Source: Neolewinella antarctica
GTDB taxonomy: Bacteria > Bacteroidota > Bacteroidia > Chitinophagales > Saprospiraceae
Direction: 5' to 3'
Length of the DNA: 64,000 nt
Assembly: GCF_011927835.1 (NCBI RefSeq)
Contig: NZ_JAATJH010000002.1
Coordinates: forward strand, 124,001-188,000
Shown here: in pieces, positions 52,746 through 63,274 of the stretch
Layout: the number at the start of each line of letters is the position of its first letter
Position numbering within the stretch: the first letter of the stretch is position 1
Made by a program: the position numbers and the translations under genes
The notes under the pieces: model-generated
Told to the model about the DNA's origin: nothing
What the model saw: only the letters and a program-made list of their open reading frames with translations
The model's database searches: none

Positions 52746-52898
52746 GTATTCGCCATAGTGCACACCAATATGCTGGATTAGATTACCTGCCGGCTAATGT
52801 TGTGGACTAGATGTTTAGAACGAACGGCGGGAAAGCGACTCGTAAGTATCAGGTGTTGGTGCGACTTTATTTAATTGTACATAATAATTCGCGCGGTT

Positions 52899-53378
52899 AT
52901 GAAGATTAGAAATTGGGACCGAATGATCAAAGAAGTCGGGAAGTGGAAAGAAAACGAGTTGAAGGATGATTTGAAATATTTGCGCCGCCATGATCACGGC
53001 AGGGTTCATTTTCCACTCCAAAAATACCAGACGCACTGGCTGAATAAGTACACCAAAGTGGCCCGTGACGTCAACGTCAACAAAGTAATCGTCGAAGCTT
53101 GCCGAGAAATTATGCTTGATTGGCACGATAAGCTAGCCGGCGAGCACGACAAATTCTACCTGGCCACCTGGTTGTATCCCCTTCAGAACAGGGATTCTCA
53201 AATCGTTGTGGGTGTCCGGGAGCGGGTTGAGATTTATGAGAACTTATTCGTACCTGTGAATCATGATATAACGCCAAATCTTCGTGGTGCCTTATCGCGT
53301 ATCGAACGATTGACGATCAACAGTAAGCAGTGCTCACCACAGGGTGATTTCCTCTATGAGCTAAAATTGGTGGAATAG
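52899..53378 (+). CDS. Protein of unknown function
   Basis: 159 residues from the ATG at 52899 (a TTG at 52875 would add eight). Mixed charge, no membrane segment: KIRNWDRMIKEVGKWKENELKDDL at the start; LATWLYPLQNRDSQIVVGVRERVEIYENLF looks like a beta-hairpin core. Family not recognised. Neighbouring DNA is repeat-rich (53427-53632). Confidence 0.6.
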   Translation: MKIRNWDRMIKEVGKWKENELKDDLKYLRRHDHGRVHFPLQKYQTHWLNKYTKVARDVNVNKVIVEACREIMLDWHDKLAGEHDKFYLATWLYPLQNRDSQIVVGVRERVEIYENLFVPVNHDITPNLRGALSRIERLTINSKQCSPQGDFLYELKLVE

Positions 53379-53426
53379 ACAACGCTCCAAAATGATCATC
53401 AGCGCAAAAGTTAACTCATAGAAGTG

Positions 53427-53632
53427 AACACAGAAGCCAAAAAACTAGAAAGCAAAGCACTTAAAGTTGGGCTGTTTGGTCCAAGATAAGTTTTGTGCTT
53501 TTGAGCTTTTTCTGTGGTAAAAAACAACTTCCGGTCCTTCACTCATCATCTATTGCCTCAGAACACGTCACAAATCAGGCAATTTGGCAAAGGCACAAAA
53601 AAGCTTTTTTGTACCTTTGTGTTTATGTGGCT
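53427..53632. repeat. Degenerate CACAAAA palindromes (two)
   Basis: First: AACACAGAAGCCAAAAAACTAG ... TTTTGTGCTTTTGAGC-TTTTTCTGTGG (to 53517). Second: GGCACAAAAAAGCTTTTTTG followed by TACCTTTGTGTTTATGTGG (53591-53631). Together they fill most of the 288-nt gap before the topoisomerase gene stop. Confidence 0.6.
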
Positions 53633-53666
53633 AAACCGATCTGCCTAACATAACATCACTTAACAT

Positions 53667-55571
<1,905 letters not shown>

Positions 55572-55608
55572 GTGTTGCTGCTGTTGCTTGGTGGGGTGGT
55601 GCGGTAGG

Positions 55609-55640
55609 CAAACATACGAAACTTGCCGGAGGTTATCAAA
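55609..55640 (-). promoter_or_regulatory. parE promoter
   Basis: Minus strand: TTTG (55640-55637), a 20-nt spacer, then TATGTTTG (55616-55609). Both the -33 TTTG and -7 TAnnTTTG match the Bacteroidota consensus, 37 nt before the ATG. Confidence 0.72.
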
Positions 55641-55723
55641 CAAATTGTTGGAGTATGTTTGTTTTGGGGTGTTTTGTGAGGTTGTGAGGTCTCGTTGCCC
55701 GATGGTTACGGTAAACCTTTTTT

Positions 55724-55790
55724 TAACCACACAGCGCACGGAGGTCACACAGCAGAGCTACCCTTTGTGACCTTTGTGCACTATGTGGTT
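55724..55790. repeat. CACAAAG-type palindrome
   Basis: AACCACACAGCGCACGGAGG ... CCTTTGTGCACTATGTGGTT; arms mirror with small bulges, upstream of the parE promoter. Confidence 0.75.
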
Positions 55791-55994
55791 CAATATCTTT
55801 CGCAAGATCAGGTAGCAATGTTTAAAAGATGCAAAGGGGGCACGGATGCGGGTGCAGGGTAAATATGTGCGCGCCGGTTTTTTGGGGTGAGGCCCGCGAA
55901 AGCTTAACAATTCACGAGCATCTTTCGCGTGCCGTTGGGTGTCCAGTTAGGGACTTCGTAACTTCATCGGCTTAACTACGTAATATTCACGCTT
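55791..55994. other. Gap before the thioredoxin-fold gene
   Basis: Holds a variant of the GC-rich repeat (GGGCACGGATGCGGGTGC at 55838-55855, then AGGGTAAAT). Nothing else recognised. Confidence 0.55.
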
Positions 55995-57164
55995 ATGCGC
56001 GCGCTTCTTTTGCTCTTCTCCGTACTCACGTTGGCACTCGCCCCGATAGCTATCGGGGCGCAAAATGCGGGCGTAGCCTTCACCGAAAAACCTTTTGCGG
56101 AATTACTCGCCCAGGCGAAAGCGGAGGATAAATTGATCTTCATCGACGCGTACACGACCTGGTGCGGTCCGTGCAAGATGATGTCGGCCAAGGTCTTCCC
56201 GCAGGAGCGCGTGGGTGAGGTGTACAACGAGCGGTTCATCAACGCGAAGATCGACATGGAAAAAGGCGAAGGGCCCGGACTGGCGCAGCGCTATAACGTA
56301 GCCGCCTACCCGACCTACCTGTTCGTGGACGGCGACGGTGAGATTGCGCACAAGGGGGCGGGCTACATCCCCGCCGACGCCTTGATCGCCCTCGCCGACG
56401 ATGCCACCGGCGACGAAAGCCTCGGTGCGCTCAACAAACGCTACGACGCCGGCGAACGGGACGCGGAATTTATCCAGGCCTACTTAGGTACGCTGACGAA
56501 GCTCTACGAACGAAACCGGGCCGGGGAAGTCATCGAAACCTACCTCGCCGAGACGGAAGACTGGTCGGACGCCGCGACGATGAAGTTGATCATCGCCAAC
56601 CCCGGCGTCGTCGGTGGCGACCGGATGCACTACCTACTCAGTAACCCGGATGCAGCGATGCAAGCCGTTGGTTCGGGAACCTACATGATGGGCCTGCAGC
56701 AAGTCTTACTGACCCAGTACATGCGGATGGAGGGGAAACGAATGTTGCCGCCGACGGCCATGATTGTTCCGTTCTACAGCAAGTACGCCGCCCCGCTCAA
56801 AAACCGGCTCGTCGCGCACTACGAAATGTTCCAGGCCGAGCAGATGCGGGACATGAGTGTGTACCTGCCCGCCGCCAAGTCTTACTTCGCGGCGTATCCG
56901 AGCAATGATTTTGGCGAGTTGAACACGGTTGCTTGGAACTTTTACGAGCACGCGGAAACGGAAGCCGACCTGGAAAAAGCACTGGGGTGGGCGAAACAGT
57001 CCGTCGAACTCCGCGCTACCTACCCCAATCTCGATACCCTCGCCTGGTTGTACAAAAAGACCGGTGACGTGGATATGTCCAGAGAAACGGCTAAGCTCGC
57101 CATCGAAATGGCCATCGAGACGGATCAGGATTATACCGAAACGGCGGAGTTGCTGAACGACTGA
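55995..57164 (+). CDS. Secreted thioredoxin-fold protein
   Basis: 389 residues. Signal peptide 1-22, with the codons for APIAIGA made of the 16-nt palindrome CCCGATAGCTATCGGG. Thioredoxin domain about 25-130: LIFIDAYTTWCGPCKMMSAKVFPQ with active-site Cys-Gly-Pro-Cys, and YNVAAYPTYLFVDGDG with the cis-Pro. The remaining helical C-terminal part (about 150-389, ending MSRETAKLAIEMAIETDQDYTETAELL) looks TPR-like. Probably a periplasmic thiol oxidoreductase. A strong terminator follows. Confidence 0.87.
   Translation: MRALLLLFSVLTLALAPIAIGAQNAGVAFTEKPFAELLAQAKAEDKLIFIDAYTTWCGPCKMMSAKVFPQERVGEVYNERFINAKIDMEKGEGPGLAQRYNVAAYPTYLFVDGDGEIAHKGAGYIPADALIALADDATGDESLGALNKRYDAGERDAEFIQAYLGTLTKLYERNRAGEVIETYLAETEDWSDAATMKLIIANPGVVGGDRMHYLLSNPDAAMQAVGSGTYMMGLQQVLLTQYMRMEGKRMLPPTAMIVPFYSKYAAPLKNRLVAHYEMFQAEQMRDMSVYLPAAKSYFAAYPSNDFGELNTVAWNFYEHAETEADLEKALGWAKQSVELRATYPNLDTLAWLYKKTGDVDMSRETAKLAIEMAIETDQDYTETAELLND
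56042..56059. repeat. CCCGATAGCTATCGGG palindrome inside a gene
   Basis: Identical to the intergenic copies at 9463 and 32951 but lying within the signal-peptide codons of the thioredoxin-fold gene, where it encodes PIAIGA. Confidence 0.85.
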
Positions 57165-57187
57165 CTTGGTCGCAGCCAAAAATTTCA

Positions 57188-57228
57188 CGGACGGACGGTC
57201 TTCACGGGAGGCCGTCCGTTCGTTTTTG
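57188..57228 (+). terminator. Terminator of the thioredoxin-fold gene
   Basis: ACGGACGG ... CCGTCCGT followed by TCGTTTTT, starting about 24 nt after the stop. Confidence 0.8.
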
Positions 57229-57255
57229 CTGACCTTTAGCGCAAAGTATTCACCC

Positions 57256-57714
57256 ATGCGCTTTTCCCTGCTTCTTACCAGTCTACTCTGCACCTGCGCC
57301 CTCGCCGCACAAACCGAAGAAAACGACGCGCTCGCGGCTTTCGCCACCGCCTGGCACCGCGCCGCCGCTACGGCCGACTCCGCTACCTTTTTCGACGCCA
57401 TCGCCGCAGACGGTTACTACCTCGGTACGGACAAAGGTGAGCACTGGACGAAAGCTGAATTTCTCGGTTTCGCCGCACCCTACTTCGCGCGCGGTAAGGC
57501 CTGGGATTTTACCGCCGCTGAAAGACATATTTTCTACACGGAAGGTCAAACGATTGCCTGGTGGGACGAAGTGCTCGATACCTGGATGGGTCCCTGCCGG
57601 GGAACGGCCATCGTGGAACTTTCCGAGGAAGGACACTGGCGAATCAAGCACTATACCCTGAGTATGTTGGTGCCGAACGACAAGGTGCAGGACGTAATCA
57701 AGGCCATCGATTAG
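57256..57714 (+). CDS. Secreted NTF2/SnoaL-like small protein
   Basis: 152 residues from the ATG at 57256, which starts a signal peptide (MRFSLLLTSLLCTCALAAQ). The mature part has the NTF2-like alpha+beta-cone pattern: FATAWHRAAATADSATFFDAIAADGYYLGTDKGEHW, LGFAAPYFARGKAWDF and GTAIVELSEEGHWRIKHYTLSMLVP (parts of one fold). Such domains bind small hydrophobic ligands or form enzymes; nothing here fixes the activity. The M20 gene follows by 24 nt. Confidence 0.82.
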   Translation: MRFSLLLTSLLCTCALAAQTEENDALAAFATAWHRAAATADSATFFDAIAADGYYLGTDKGEHWTKAEFLGFAAPYFARGKAWDFTAAERHIFYTEGQTIAWWDEVLDTWMGPCRGTAIVELSEEGHWRIKHYTLSMLVPNDKVQDVIKAID

Positions 57715-57738
57715 TAGCTCCTCAATAAGCCCAAAACT

Positions 57739-58788
57739 ATGTATGTAGCTCTACTCCGCCAACTGATCAGCACGCCTTCCCTATCCCGGCAGGAAGACAA
57801 GACGGCCGACCTGCTGGAGTCCTTTTTGAAAGAACGAGGCCTGAAGCCGCGCCGGCACCTGAATAACGTCTGGCTAAAAGCCCGTAACTGGACGGCGGGC
57901 CGCCCCGTCATCCTCCTCAACAGCCACCACGACACCGTAAAGGTCGCCGCCGGCTACACCCGCGACCCCCACGCGGCGGACGTGGAAGACGGTAAGCTAT
58001 ACGGGCTCGGGAGTAACGACGCCGGTGGTGCGCTCGTCGCGCTCATCTCGGCGTTCGTGGCGCTGGAGAACGACCCCCGCTTAGCTTGTAACCTAATTTT
58101 GGCGGCTACGGCGGAGGAAGAGATCAGCGGTCCGAACGGCATTGCCGCCGTGCTTCCGTTACTCGGTCCGGTTGACGCCGCGATCGTCGGCGAACCTACT
58201 TTGCTGGACTACGCCATCGCCGAACGGGGGCTGGTCGTGATTGACGGTGAAACTTTTGGGAAGAGTGGCCACGCCGCGCGGAAGGAAGGGGTGAACGCGC
58301 TTTACCTGGCGCTTGACGCAATCCAAGCAATCCGAAGCCACGTGTTTACGCGGATCAGTACGGTGCTGGACCCCACGAACGCAACCGTAACCGTACTTAA
58401 TTCCGGCACCCAGCACAACGTTGTCCCGGACCGGGCCACCTTCCAGATCGACTTACGCGTCAACGAGTTGTACACGAACGAAGAGGCGGTGGGTGAACTC
58501 CGTACGATCTGTGAGACGGCTACGCTCACGCCCCGGAGCCTGCGCTTGCAGTCGAGCCGGATCAGTGCGGACCACGCGCTCGTCCGGGCGGGTAGGGTGG
58601 CACGGCCGGAATCGGTGCTCTACGGCTCGCCTACGCTGAGTGACCAGGCGCTGATGCCATTTCCAACGTTGAAGCTCGGGCCCGGGGACAGCGCGCGGAG
58701 CCACACGGCGGATGAGTTTATTTATTTAGCGGAGATCGAGGCAGCACGGATGCTGTACGTGCGGTTGCTACTGGAGGCTTATGGTTGA
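57739..58788 (+). CDS. M20 deacylase, probable N-acyl-citrulline/ornithine deacetylase
   Basis: 349 residues. M20 zinc-peptidase motifs: LLNSHHDTVK (metal His and Asp, about 60-68), YGLGSNDAGGALVALI (bridging Asp, about 97), AATAEEEISGPNG (catalytic Glu and metal Glu, about 128-130), VGEPT, and a C-terminal His in RSHTADEF. RHLNNVWLKARNW and TRDPHA with SNDAG are typical of Bacteroidota enzymes that deacylate acetyl- or succinyl-citrulline in arginine synthesis. Arginine genes are not adjacent, so the role is probable only. Confidence 0.84.
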   Translation: MYVALLRQLISTPSLSRQEDKTADLLESFLKERGLKPRRHLNNVWLKARNWTAGRPVILLNSHHDTVKVAAGYTRDPHAADVEDGKLYGLGSNDAGGALVALISAFVALENDPRLACNLILAATAEEEISGPNGIAAVLPLLGPVDAAIVGEPTLLDYAIAERGLVVIDGETFGKSGHAARKEGVNALYLALDAIQAIRSHVFTRISTVLDPTNATVTVLNSGTQHNVVPDRATFQIDLRVNELYTNEEAVGELRTICETATLTPRSLRLQSSRISADHALVRAGRVARPESVLYGSPTLSDQALMPFPTLKLGPGDSARSHTADEFIYLAEIEAARMLYVRLLLEAYG

Positions 58789-58945
58789 CTGGTGCGTCAG
58801 TTTGATAAAGCAGACCACTACTCAAAAAAGATTTCCTTCATTAGGCAGCGTCCGGCCCACCGCCACCGTTTCCCCAACAGTTTTGATGATGAAAGATTAC
58901 ACAGCCTCGTTTTACACTCACTAGTTTTTATTTTCGGCTGTACGA

Positions 58946-58985
58946 AAAAGGGGAAGTTGGACGATCGTCCAACTTCCCCTTTGTT
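58946..58985. terminator. Bidirectional terminator
   Basis: AAAAGGGGAAGTTGGAC mirrored by GTCCAACTTCCCCTTTG, a nearly perfect stem, between the convergent M20 and BI-1 genes. Confidence 0.9.
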
Positions 58986-59020
58986 TATTTTAGAACGCTA
59001 CGTCCTGAGCTGAAATTCAC

Positions 59021-59788
59021 TTAGTCGTCGCCCGAAAGAACGGACAGCAAACGGAGCAACTCCAGGTAAAGCCAAACGAGCGTTACGATGAGGCCCATGG
59101 AGACGAACCATTCCATGTACTTGGGTGCACTGACGGCTTCGATGCGCTCGAAGCTATCGAAATCCAGCAGGAGGTTAAGCGTCGCAACGATGATAATAAC
59201 CACGCTGATGCCAATACCAATCATGCCGCCTTCGTGGAGGAAGGGAATGTTGATGCCGAACATACCGAGCACGATGTTAGCCATGTAAACGACGAAGATG
59301 GCACCGGTTGCCATGACCACGCCCGTGCGAAACTTCTCGGTCACCTTGATGATGCCCGTCTTGTAAATGAATAGCATCATGAAGAGTAGGGAGATGGTCA
59401 GTAGGATCGCCTGAAAGACCAGTCCGATGCCGAAAGAAGCGGCGTAAGTGGCCGAGATACTACCGACGAAGAGTCCTTCGACCAGCGCATAAATGGGCGC
59501 CAGCGTGGAGGACCACTTCGGCTTGTAGCACATGGCGATTACCAAGCCAAGACCACCGATCGCACCACCCCACACGAAAAGCGTGGAGGGGTTAGCAAAG
59601 GCGTAAAAAGAAGTGAGCAGCAGCAAAAAGCCCAGAATAAAAGACTTGTTTACCGCGCCGGACACCGTTGAGGTGCCGCCGTCGTAGTCGATGCTGGTAG
59701 AACCGCCGTCGGACCGGGAAGCACTCTGTAGGCGCTCCTCGCTCAGGACGGGGTTGCTCGATTTTTTGAAACGATCTGTGAAAGCCAT
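59021..59788 (-). CDS. Bax inhibitor-1/YccA-family membrane protein
   Basis: 255 residues. Seven hydrophobic segments. The polar N-terminus is about 48 residues, longer than in YccA. TVSGAVNKSFILGFLLLLTSFYAFA starts the first helix; MCYKPKWSSTLAPIYALVEGLFVGSIS and the Asp-rich end DFDSFERIEAVSAPKYMEWFVSMGLIVTLVWLYLELLRLL are the family's marks (the conserved Asp pair for Ca leak). Ends with Asp-Asp. Function in bacteria (Ca/H leak, proteolysis control) is not settled. Confidence 0.92.
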   Translation of the reverse strand: MAFTDRFKKSSNPVLSEERLQSASRSDGGSTSIDYDGGTSTVSGAVNKSFILGFLLLLTSFYAFANPSTLFVWGGAIGGLGLVIAMCYKPKWSSTLAPIYALVEGLFVGSISATYAASFGIGLVFQAILLTISLLFMMLFIYKTGIIKVTEKFRTGVVMATGAIFVVYMANIVLGMFGINIPFLHEGGMIGIGISVVIIIVATLNLLLDFDSFERIEAVSAPKYMEWFVSMGLIVTLVWLYLELLRLLSVLSGDD

Positions 59789-59893
59789 GTAGGGGTATTT
59801 AGATTTTTTGTCTGTTGTGTAAACGCTTTTTGGGGTGCTTTGGTTGGTTTGAAAAAGCTATCCTACTGCGCACGTAATCGCTATTTGTGGGGG

Positions 59894-59945
59894 CTTGTTC
59901 TCAACACAAAAAACACGGAAGAAACAAAGAAAGCACAAAAAGAGG
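59894..59945. repeat. Degenerate CACAAAAACACGGAAG run
   Basis: Single arm only (AACACAAAAAACACGGAAG ... AAAGCACAAAAAGAGG), with no clear partner; relic of the CACAAAA family. Confidence 0.55.
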
Positions 59946-59998
59946 AATGTGCGTGTCGGGTAGTTTTATCGTGCGGCCCGCTTTCGGAAGGGAGGCAA

Positions 59999-60424
59999 CT
60001 AGATGAAATATTCCACCGCTAGTTCGTAACCTTTGAGGCCAAAACCGATGATGATTCCTTCCGCTACGGAGCTGATGTAGGAGTGATGCCGAAAGGCTTC
60101 CCGCTTGTGGACGTTAGAGATGTGGACTTCCACCACCGGTGTTTTGATCGCGCTGATCGCGTCTGCTAGCGCTATCGAAGTGTGGGTGTAAGCGCCGGCG
60201 TTCAGGATAATGCCGTCGTAGTCGAAGCCGACTTCGTGGAGCTTGTCGAGCAGTTCGCCTTCGTGGTTACTCTGGTAATATTCCAGCGTCACGTCCGCGT
60301 CGATGAATTTTCCCTTCAGGTGGATCATGAAGTCGTCGAACGTATCCTCGCCGTAGATGTCCGGTTCGCGCTTACCGAGTAAGTTGAGGTTGGGGCCGTT
60401 GATGATTAGGATACTTAGGGGCAT
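59999..60424 (-). CDS. aroQ: Type II 3-dehydroquinate dehydratase
   Basis: 141 residues, the usual AroQ length. INGPNLNLLGKREPDIYG (Asn/Arg active-site loop, with Tyr of DIYG), QSNHEGELLDKLHE, ILNAGAYTHTSIALADAI and VEVHISNVHKREAFRHHSYIS (catalytic His) are all present. Converts 3-dehydroquinate to dehydroshikimate in the shikimate pathway. Preceded by the AGACC and TAGGCGGTA repeat runs at 60427-60637. Confidence 0.96.
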   Translation of the reverse strand: MPLSILIINGPNLNLLGKREPDIYGEDTFDDFMIHLKGKFIDADVTLEYYQSNHEGELLDKLHEVGFDYDGIILNAGAYTHTSIALADAISAIKTPVVEVHISNVHKREAFRHHSYISSVAEGIIIGFGLKGYELAVEYFI

Positions 60425-60426
60425 GG

Positions 60427-60479
60427 GAGGTCTGGGGTCTGTGGTCTGGAGTCTGAGGTCCGTAGTCTTTGGTCTGGTA
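60427..60479. repeat. AGACC/GGTCT heptamer run (inverted orientation)
   Basis: GGTCTGGGGTCTGTGGTCTG and following copies, between aroQ and the flippase gene; same unit as the runs at 16076 and 44774, opposite strand. Confidence 0.75.
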
Positions 60480-60504
60480 AAAATAGCGTTCTTGCGGAGA
60501 TTTT

Positions 60505-60637
60505 AGGCGGTAGGCGGGTAGGCGGTAGACTGTAGATACTGACGCGAGGGCCTACCGCCTACCAGCCTAATCTTTCTACCGCCTACCAGCCTAATCTTCC
60601 TACCCTCCTACCGCCTAATCTCCCTACCGCCTAAACA
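60505..60637. repeat. TAGGCGGTA runs in inverted orientation
   Basis: TTAGGCGGTAGGCGGGTAGG at the left (60505-60530) and repeated CTACCGCCTACCAGCCTAAT on the right (60549-60635), with only about 20 nt between; a long hairpin. It ends at the flippase ATG. Confidence 0.8.
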
Positions 60638-62076
60638 TGACCAACGAATTCTTCCGCAACGCCGTCTTCCAGGTAAGCCTCAACCTCGCGGTGAAGGGCG
60701 TGTACCTCTTTGCGGTGGAGCGGGTCGTACAGAATACGCTGCCGGAGGGGGATTACGGCCTGTACTTCAGCTTACTAGGCCTGGGAATTTTGCTGCAGGT
60801 GGTGGCGGATTTTGGCTTGCAACTCTACAACAGCAAGGAGTTGAGTGGCGACCGGGAGCGGCTGGCGGTCTATTTTCCCTACTTCATTGGCCTGAAGATC
60901 ATCCTCGGATCGGTCTTTTTTTTGCTGCTGTTGCTGGTGGGTAAGCTGATGGGGTACGGGCCGGAAGCCATGGCGCTGCTGGTGCTGGCCGGGGCGGTGC
61001 AGTTCTTTAACTCGGTGGTGCTTTATCTGCGGTCGAATTTGTCCGGCCTGGGGCGGTACGCGCTGGACGGCTGGTTCAGCGTGCTGGATAAGGTGTTGAT
61101 GACGGTGTCAGTCGGTGGAATTCTGGTGTTTGCGCCGGAGCTGCTGACGATCGAGCGGTTCGCCGGGCTGCAGCTGGCTGCCTGGGGAATTACGGCGGTG
61201 GCGTTACTGGTGGCCGTCTGGAGTCGGTTACCGAATAAACTACCCCGGTTCGAGCGCCGGCGCTTCGCGGAACTACTGCGGGGCGGGGCGCCCTTCGTGA
61301 TGGCCGTTTTTCTCACGGTCGCCTACTCCCGTATCGACGCGGTGATGATCGAGCGGCTGCTGCCGGACGGGGCCATCCAAGCAAATCACTACGCGGCGGC
61401 CTACCGCCTGCTGGACGCCATGAACATGGTGGGCTGGCTACTGGCCGGCCTGCTCATCCCGATGTACGCACGGATGCGGGCGACGGGGGAGGACATCAAA
61501 CCGCTGTTGAAATTTAGCGTGCGTTTATTACTGGTGGGGTCGGTTTGCGTGGCCGTGCCGCTGTTTTTGACCGCGCAGCCGGTGGTGGAGTTGCTCTACG
61601 ATTTTGCGGACCAGCGCACTGGGCTCATCCTGATGGCGCTCGCCCTGACCTTCGTGGCCCAGTGCGTAAACTACGCGTACGGCTCGCTGCTGAGCGCCAC
61701 CGGCTTGATCGGTCGCATGAACTACGTTTATGCTTTTGGTCTGCTGATCAACGTCGGTGGCAACTGGCTTTTGCTGCCTGCCCACGGGGCGGTCGGGGCG
61801 GCGGTGATGACGCTCGCCACCCAGGGCCTCGTTTCCATTACGCAATTATTCCTGGCGCACCGCTGGCTCGAAATCCCCCTCGGCGCGGTCGGATTTCTAC
61901 CCGCCCTGCTCTTCTCCAGCTTACTTGGCACCTGCGGCCTCGCCCTCTTTTTGCTCCAAACACCCTGGCTACTCTCCCTTTTCTTGCTTGGCGGCGGCGG
62001 TCTCCTCGTAGCGGTGTTGACGGGCCTAATCGATCTCCAAAAACTAAAAGCTCTCCCAAGCCAGCGGAAACTATAG
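60637..62076 (+). CDS. Polysaccharide flippase (Wzx/MATE-like)
   Basis: 479 residues with about 12-14 hydrophobic segments. FRNAVFQVSLNLAVKGVYLFAVERVVQNTLPEGDYGLYFSLLGLGILLQVVADFGL is the usual start of the oligosaccharide-flippase family; GGAPFVMAVFLTVAYSRIDAVMIERLLPDG and GWLLAGLLIPMYARM are also typical. Would flip lipid-linked glycans to the outer face of the inner membrane. The adjacent genes are not glycan-assembly genes. Confidence 0.88.
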   Translation: MTNEFFRNAVFQVSLNLAVKGVYLFAVERVVQNTLPEGDYGLYFSLLGLGILLQVVADFGLQLYNSKELSGDRERLAVYFPYFIGLKIILGSVFFLLLLLVGKLMGYGPEAMALLVLAGAVQFFNSVVLYLRSNLSGLGRYALDGWFSVLDKVLMTVSVGGILVFAPELLTIERFAGLQLAAWGITAVALLVAVWSRLPNKLPRFERRRFAELLRGGAPFVMAVFLTVAYSRIDAVMIERLLPDGAIQANHYAAAYRLLDAMNMVGWLLAGLLIPMYARMRATGEDIKPLLKFSVRLLLVGSVCVAVPLFLTAQPVVELLYDFADQRTGLILMALALTFVAQCVNYAYGSLLSATGLIGRMNYVYAFGLLINVGGNWLLLPAHGAVGAAVMTLATQGLVSITQLFLAHRWLEIPLGAVGFLPALLFSSLLGTCGLALFLLQTPWLLSLFLLGGGGLLVAVLTGLIDLQKLKALPSQRKL

Positions 62077-62101
62077 GACCAAAGACCAAAGACCATAGAC
62101 T
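62073..62101. repeat. AGACCAA heptamer run
   Basis: Aggacca-aagacca-aagacca-tagact, between the flippase stop and a GC-rich repeat. Confidence 0.7.
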
Positions 62102-62106
62102 TTAAA

Positions 62107-62129
62107 TGGGCGTGGTCGCGGGTGCAAGG
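62107..62129 (+). repeat. GC-rich repeat (GGGCGTGGTCGCGGGTGC variant)
   Basis: Sits at the apparent start of the ferrochelatase frame. The first ATG (62106) is formed inside it and is probably not the true start. Confidence 0.7.
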
Positions 62130-62147
62130 GAAGTCAGGAAAAGAGCA

Positions 62148-63272
62148 ATGACACGGGCTTTACAACCAAGCACCCCCGGGCCGGTTTATGCACCTATGCA
62201 CGTACAAGAACACTTCGGCAAAAAAGGCGTCCTGTTGGTTAATCTCGGTACCCCCGATGCCCCCACGCCCCGGGCCGTCAACCGTTACCTCGGCGAGTTT
62301 TTGACCGACCCACGCGTCATCGATAATCTCCCCGGCGCTGCCCAGCAAGTGCTCGTACGCGGCATCATCGCGCCGATCCGTTCCGGCATTGCCAACCCCT
62401 TCAAGACCGGCGGCTCCACCAAACTCTACCAGGAACTCTGGACCGAAAACGGTAGCCCACTGAAGTACTACGGTGAAATCCTCGCGAAAGAAGTCGCTAA
62501 ATCGCTCGGTGACGAATACGAGGTCCGCCTCGCCATGCGCTACCAAAACCCCAGCATCGCCTCCGCCCTGAAGGAGCTACTGGACGCCGGCGTTAGTTCC
62601 GTCACCATCTTCCCCCTCTTCCCGCAGTACGCCAGCGCCACGACCGGCAGCGTCCACCAGGAAGTGATGCGTTTACTGAGTAAGGAACAGCTCATCCCCA
62701 ACGTCAACCTCGTCAACAGCTACTACGAAAACCCCGCCCTGATCAAGGTCTTCGCCGACAACGCCCGCGATATGGGTGGCCTGGACGACTACGACCACAT
62801 CATCTTTAGCTACCACGGTTTGCCACAACGGCAACTGAAGAAAGGTGATCCGTCCGATTGCTACTGTTACGCGGACGGCACGTCGAGCTGTTGTCACAGC
62901 ATTCAAAAAGTGAACCAGTTCTGTTATTCCGCGCAGTGTTTTGCCACCACCCGCGCCATCGCCGCCGAGCTCGGTTTGGCGGAGGAGCGGTACACGACCT
63001 CTTTTCAATCCCGCCTCGGCTTTGACGACTGGGCGAAGCCTTACACAATTGACACCCTGGAAGATTTAGCCAAGGAAAAAGGCGCAAAACGCCTACTCTG
63101 TTTCAGCCCCGCCTTCGTCAGTGATTGTTTGGAGACGACGATTGAGATCGGGCTGGAGTACCAGGAAGAGTTCGAGGAGTGGGGTGGGGAGCACATTGAT
63201 TTGGTGCCTTCTTTGAATGATGACCCGCGTTGGATTGCTGCTGTTGTTGAGATGATTCGGGTGGAATCTTGA
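62148..63272 (+). CDS. hemH: Ferrochelatase
   Basis: About 374 residues from the ATG at 62148; the ATG at 62196 (MHVQEHFGKKGVLLVNLGTPD) is equally possible and the ATG at 62106 lies in a repeat. Family motifs: VLLVNLGTPDAPTPRAVNRYL, RYQNPSIASALKELL, FPLFPQYASATTGS, IIFSYHGLPQRQLKKGD (catalytic His) and CFSPAFVSDCLETTIEIG (catalytic Glu). A Cys-rich stretch (DCYCYADGTSSCCHSI, FCYSAQC) is seen in the Bacteroidota type. Inserts Fe2+ in protoporphyrin IX (or coproporphyrin III). The PD-(D/E)XK gene lies after it. Confidence 0.93.
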   Translation: MTRALQPSTPGPVYAPMHVQEHFGKKGVLLVNLGTPDAPTPRAVNRYLGEFLTDPRVIDNLPGAAQQVLVRGIIAPIRSGIANPFKTGGSTKLYQELWTENGSPLKYYGEILAKEVAKSLGDEYEVRLAMRYQNPSIASALKELLDAGVSSVTIFPLFPQYASATTGSVHQEVMRLLSKEQLIPNVNLVNSYYENPALIKVFADNARDMGGLDDYDHIIFSYHGLPQRQLKKGDPSDCYCYADGTSSCCHSIQKVNQFCYSAQCFATTRAIAAELGLAEERYTTSFQSRLGFDDWAKPYTIDTLEDLAKEKGAKRLLCFSPAFVSDCLETTIEIGLEYQEEFEEWGGEHIDLVPSLNDDPRWIAAVVEMIRVES

Positions 63273-63274
63273 TT

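Noticed and set aside
55572..55748. Upstream extension of the parE frame
   Set aside because: Contains the TTTG-N20-TATGTTTG promoter and part of a repeat; [10 protein letters not shown] at 55571 is the natural start.
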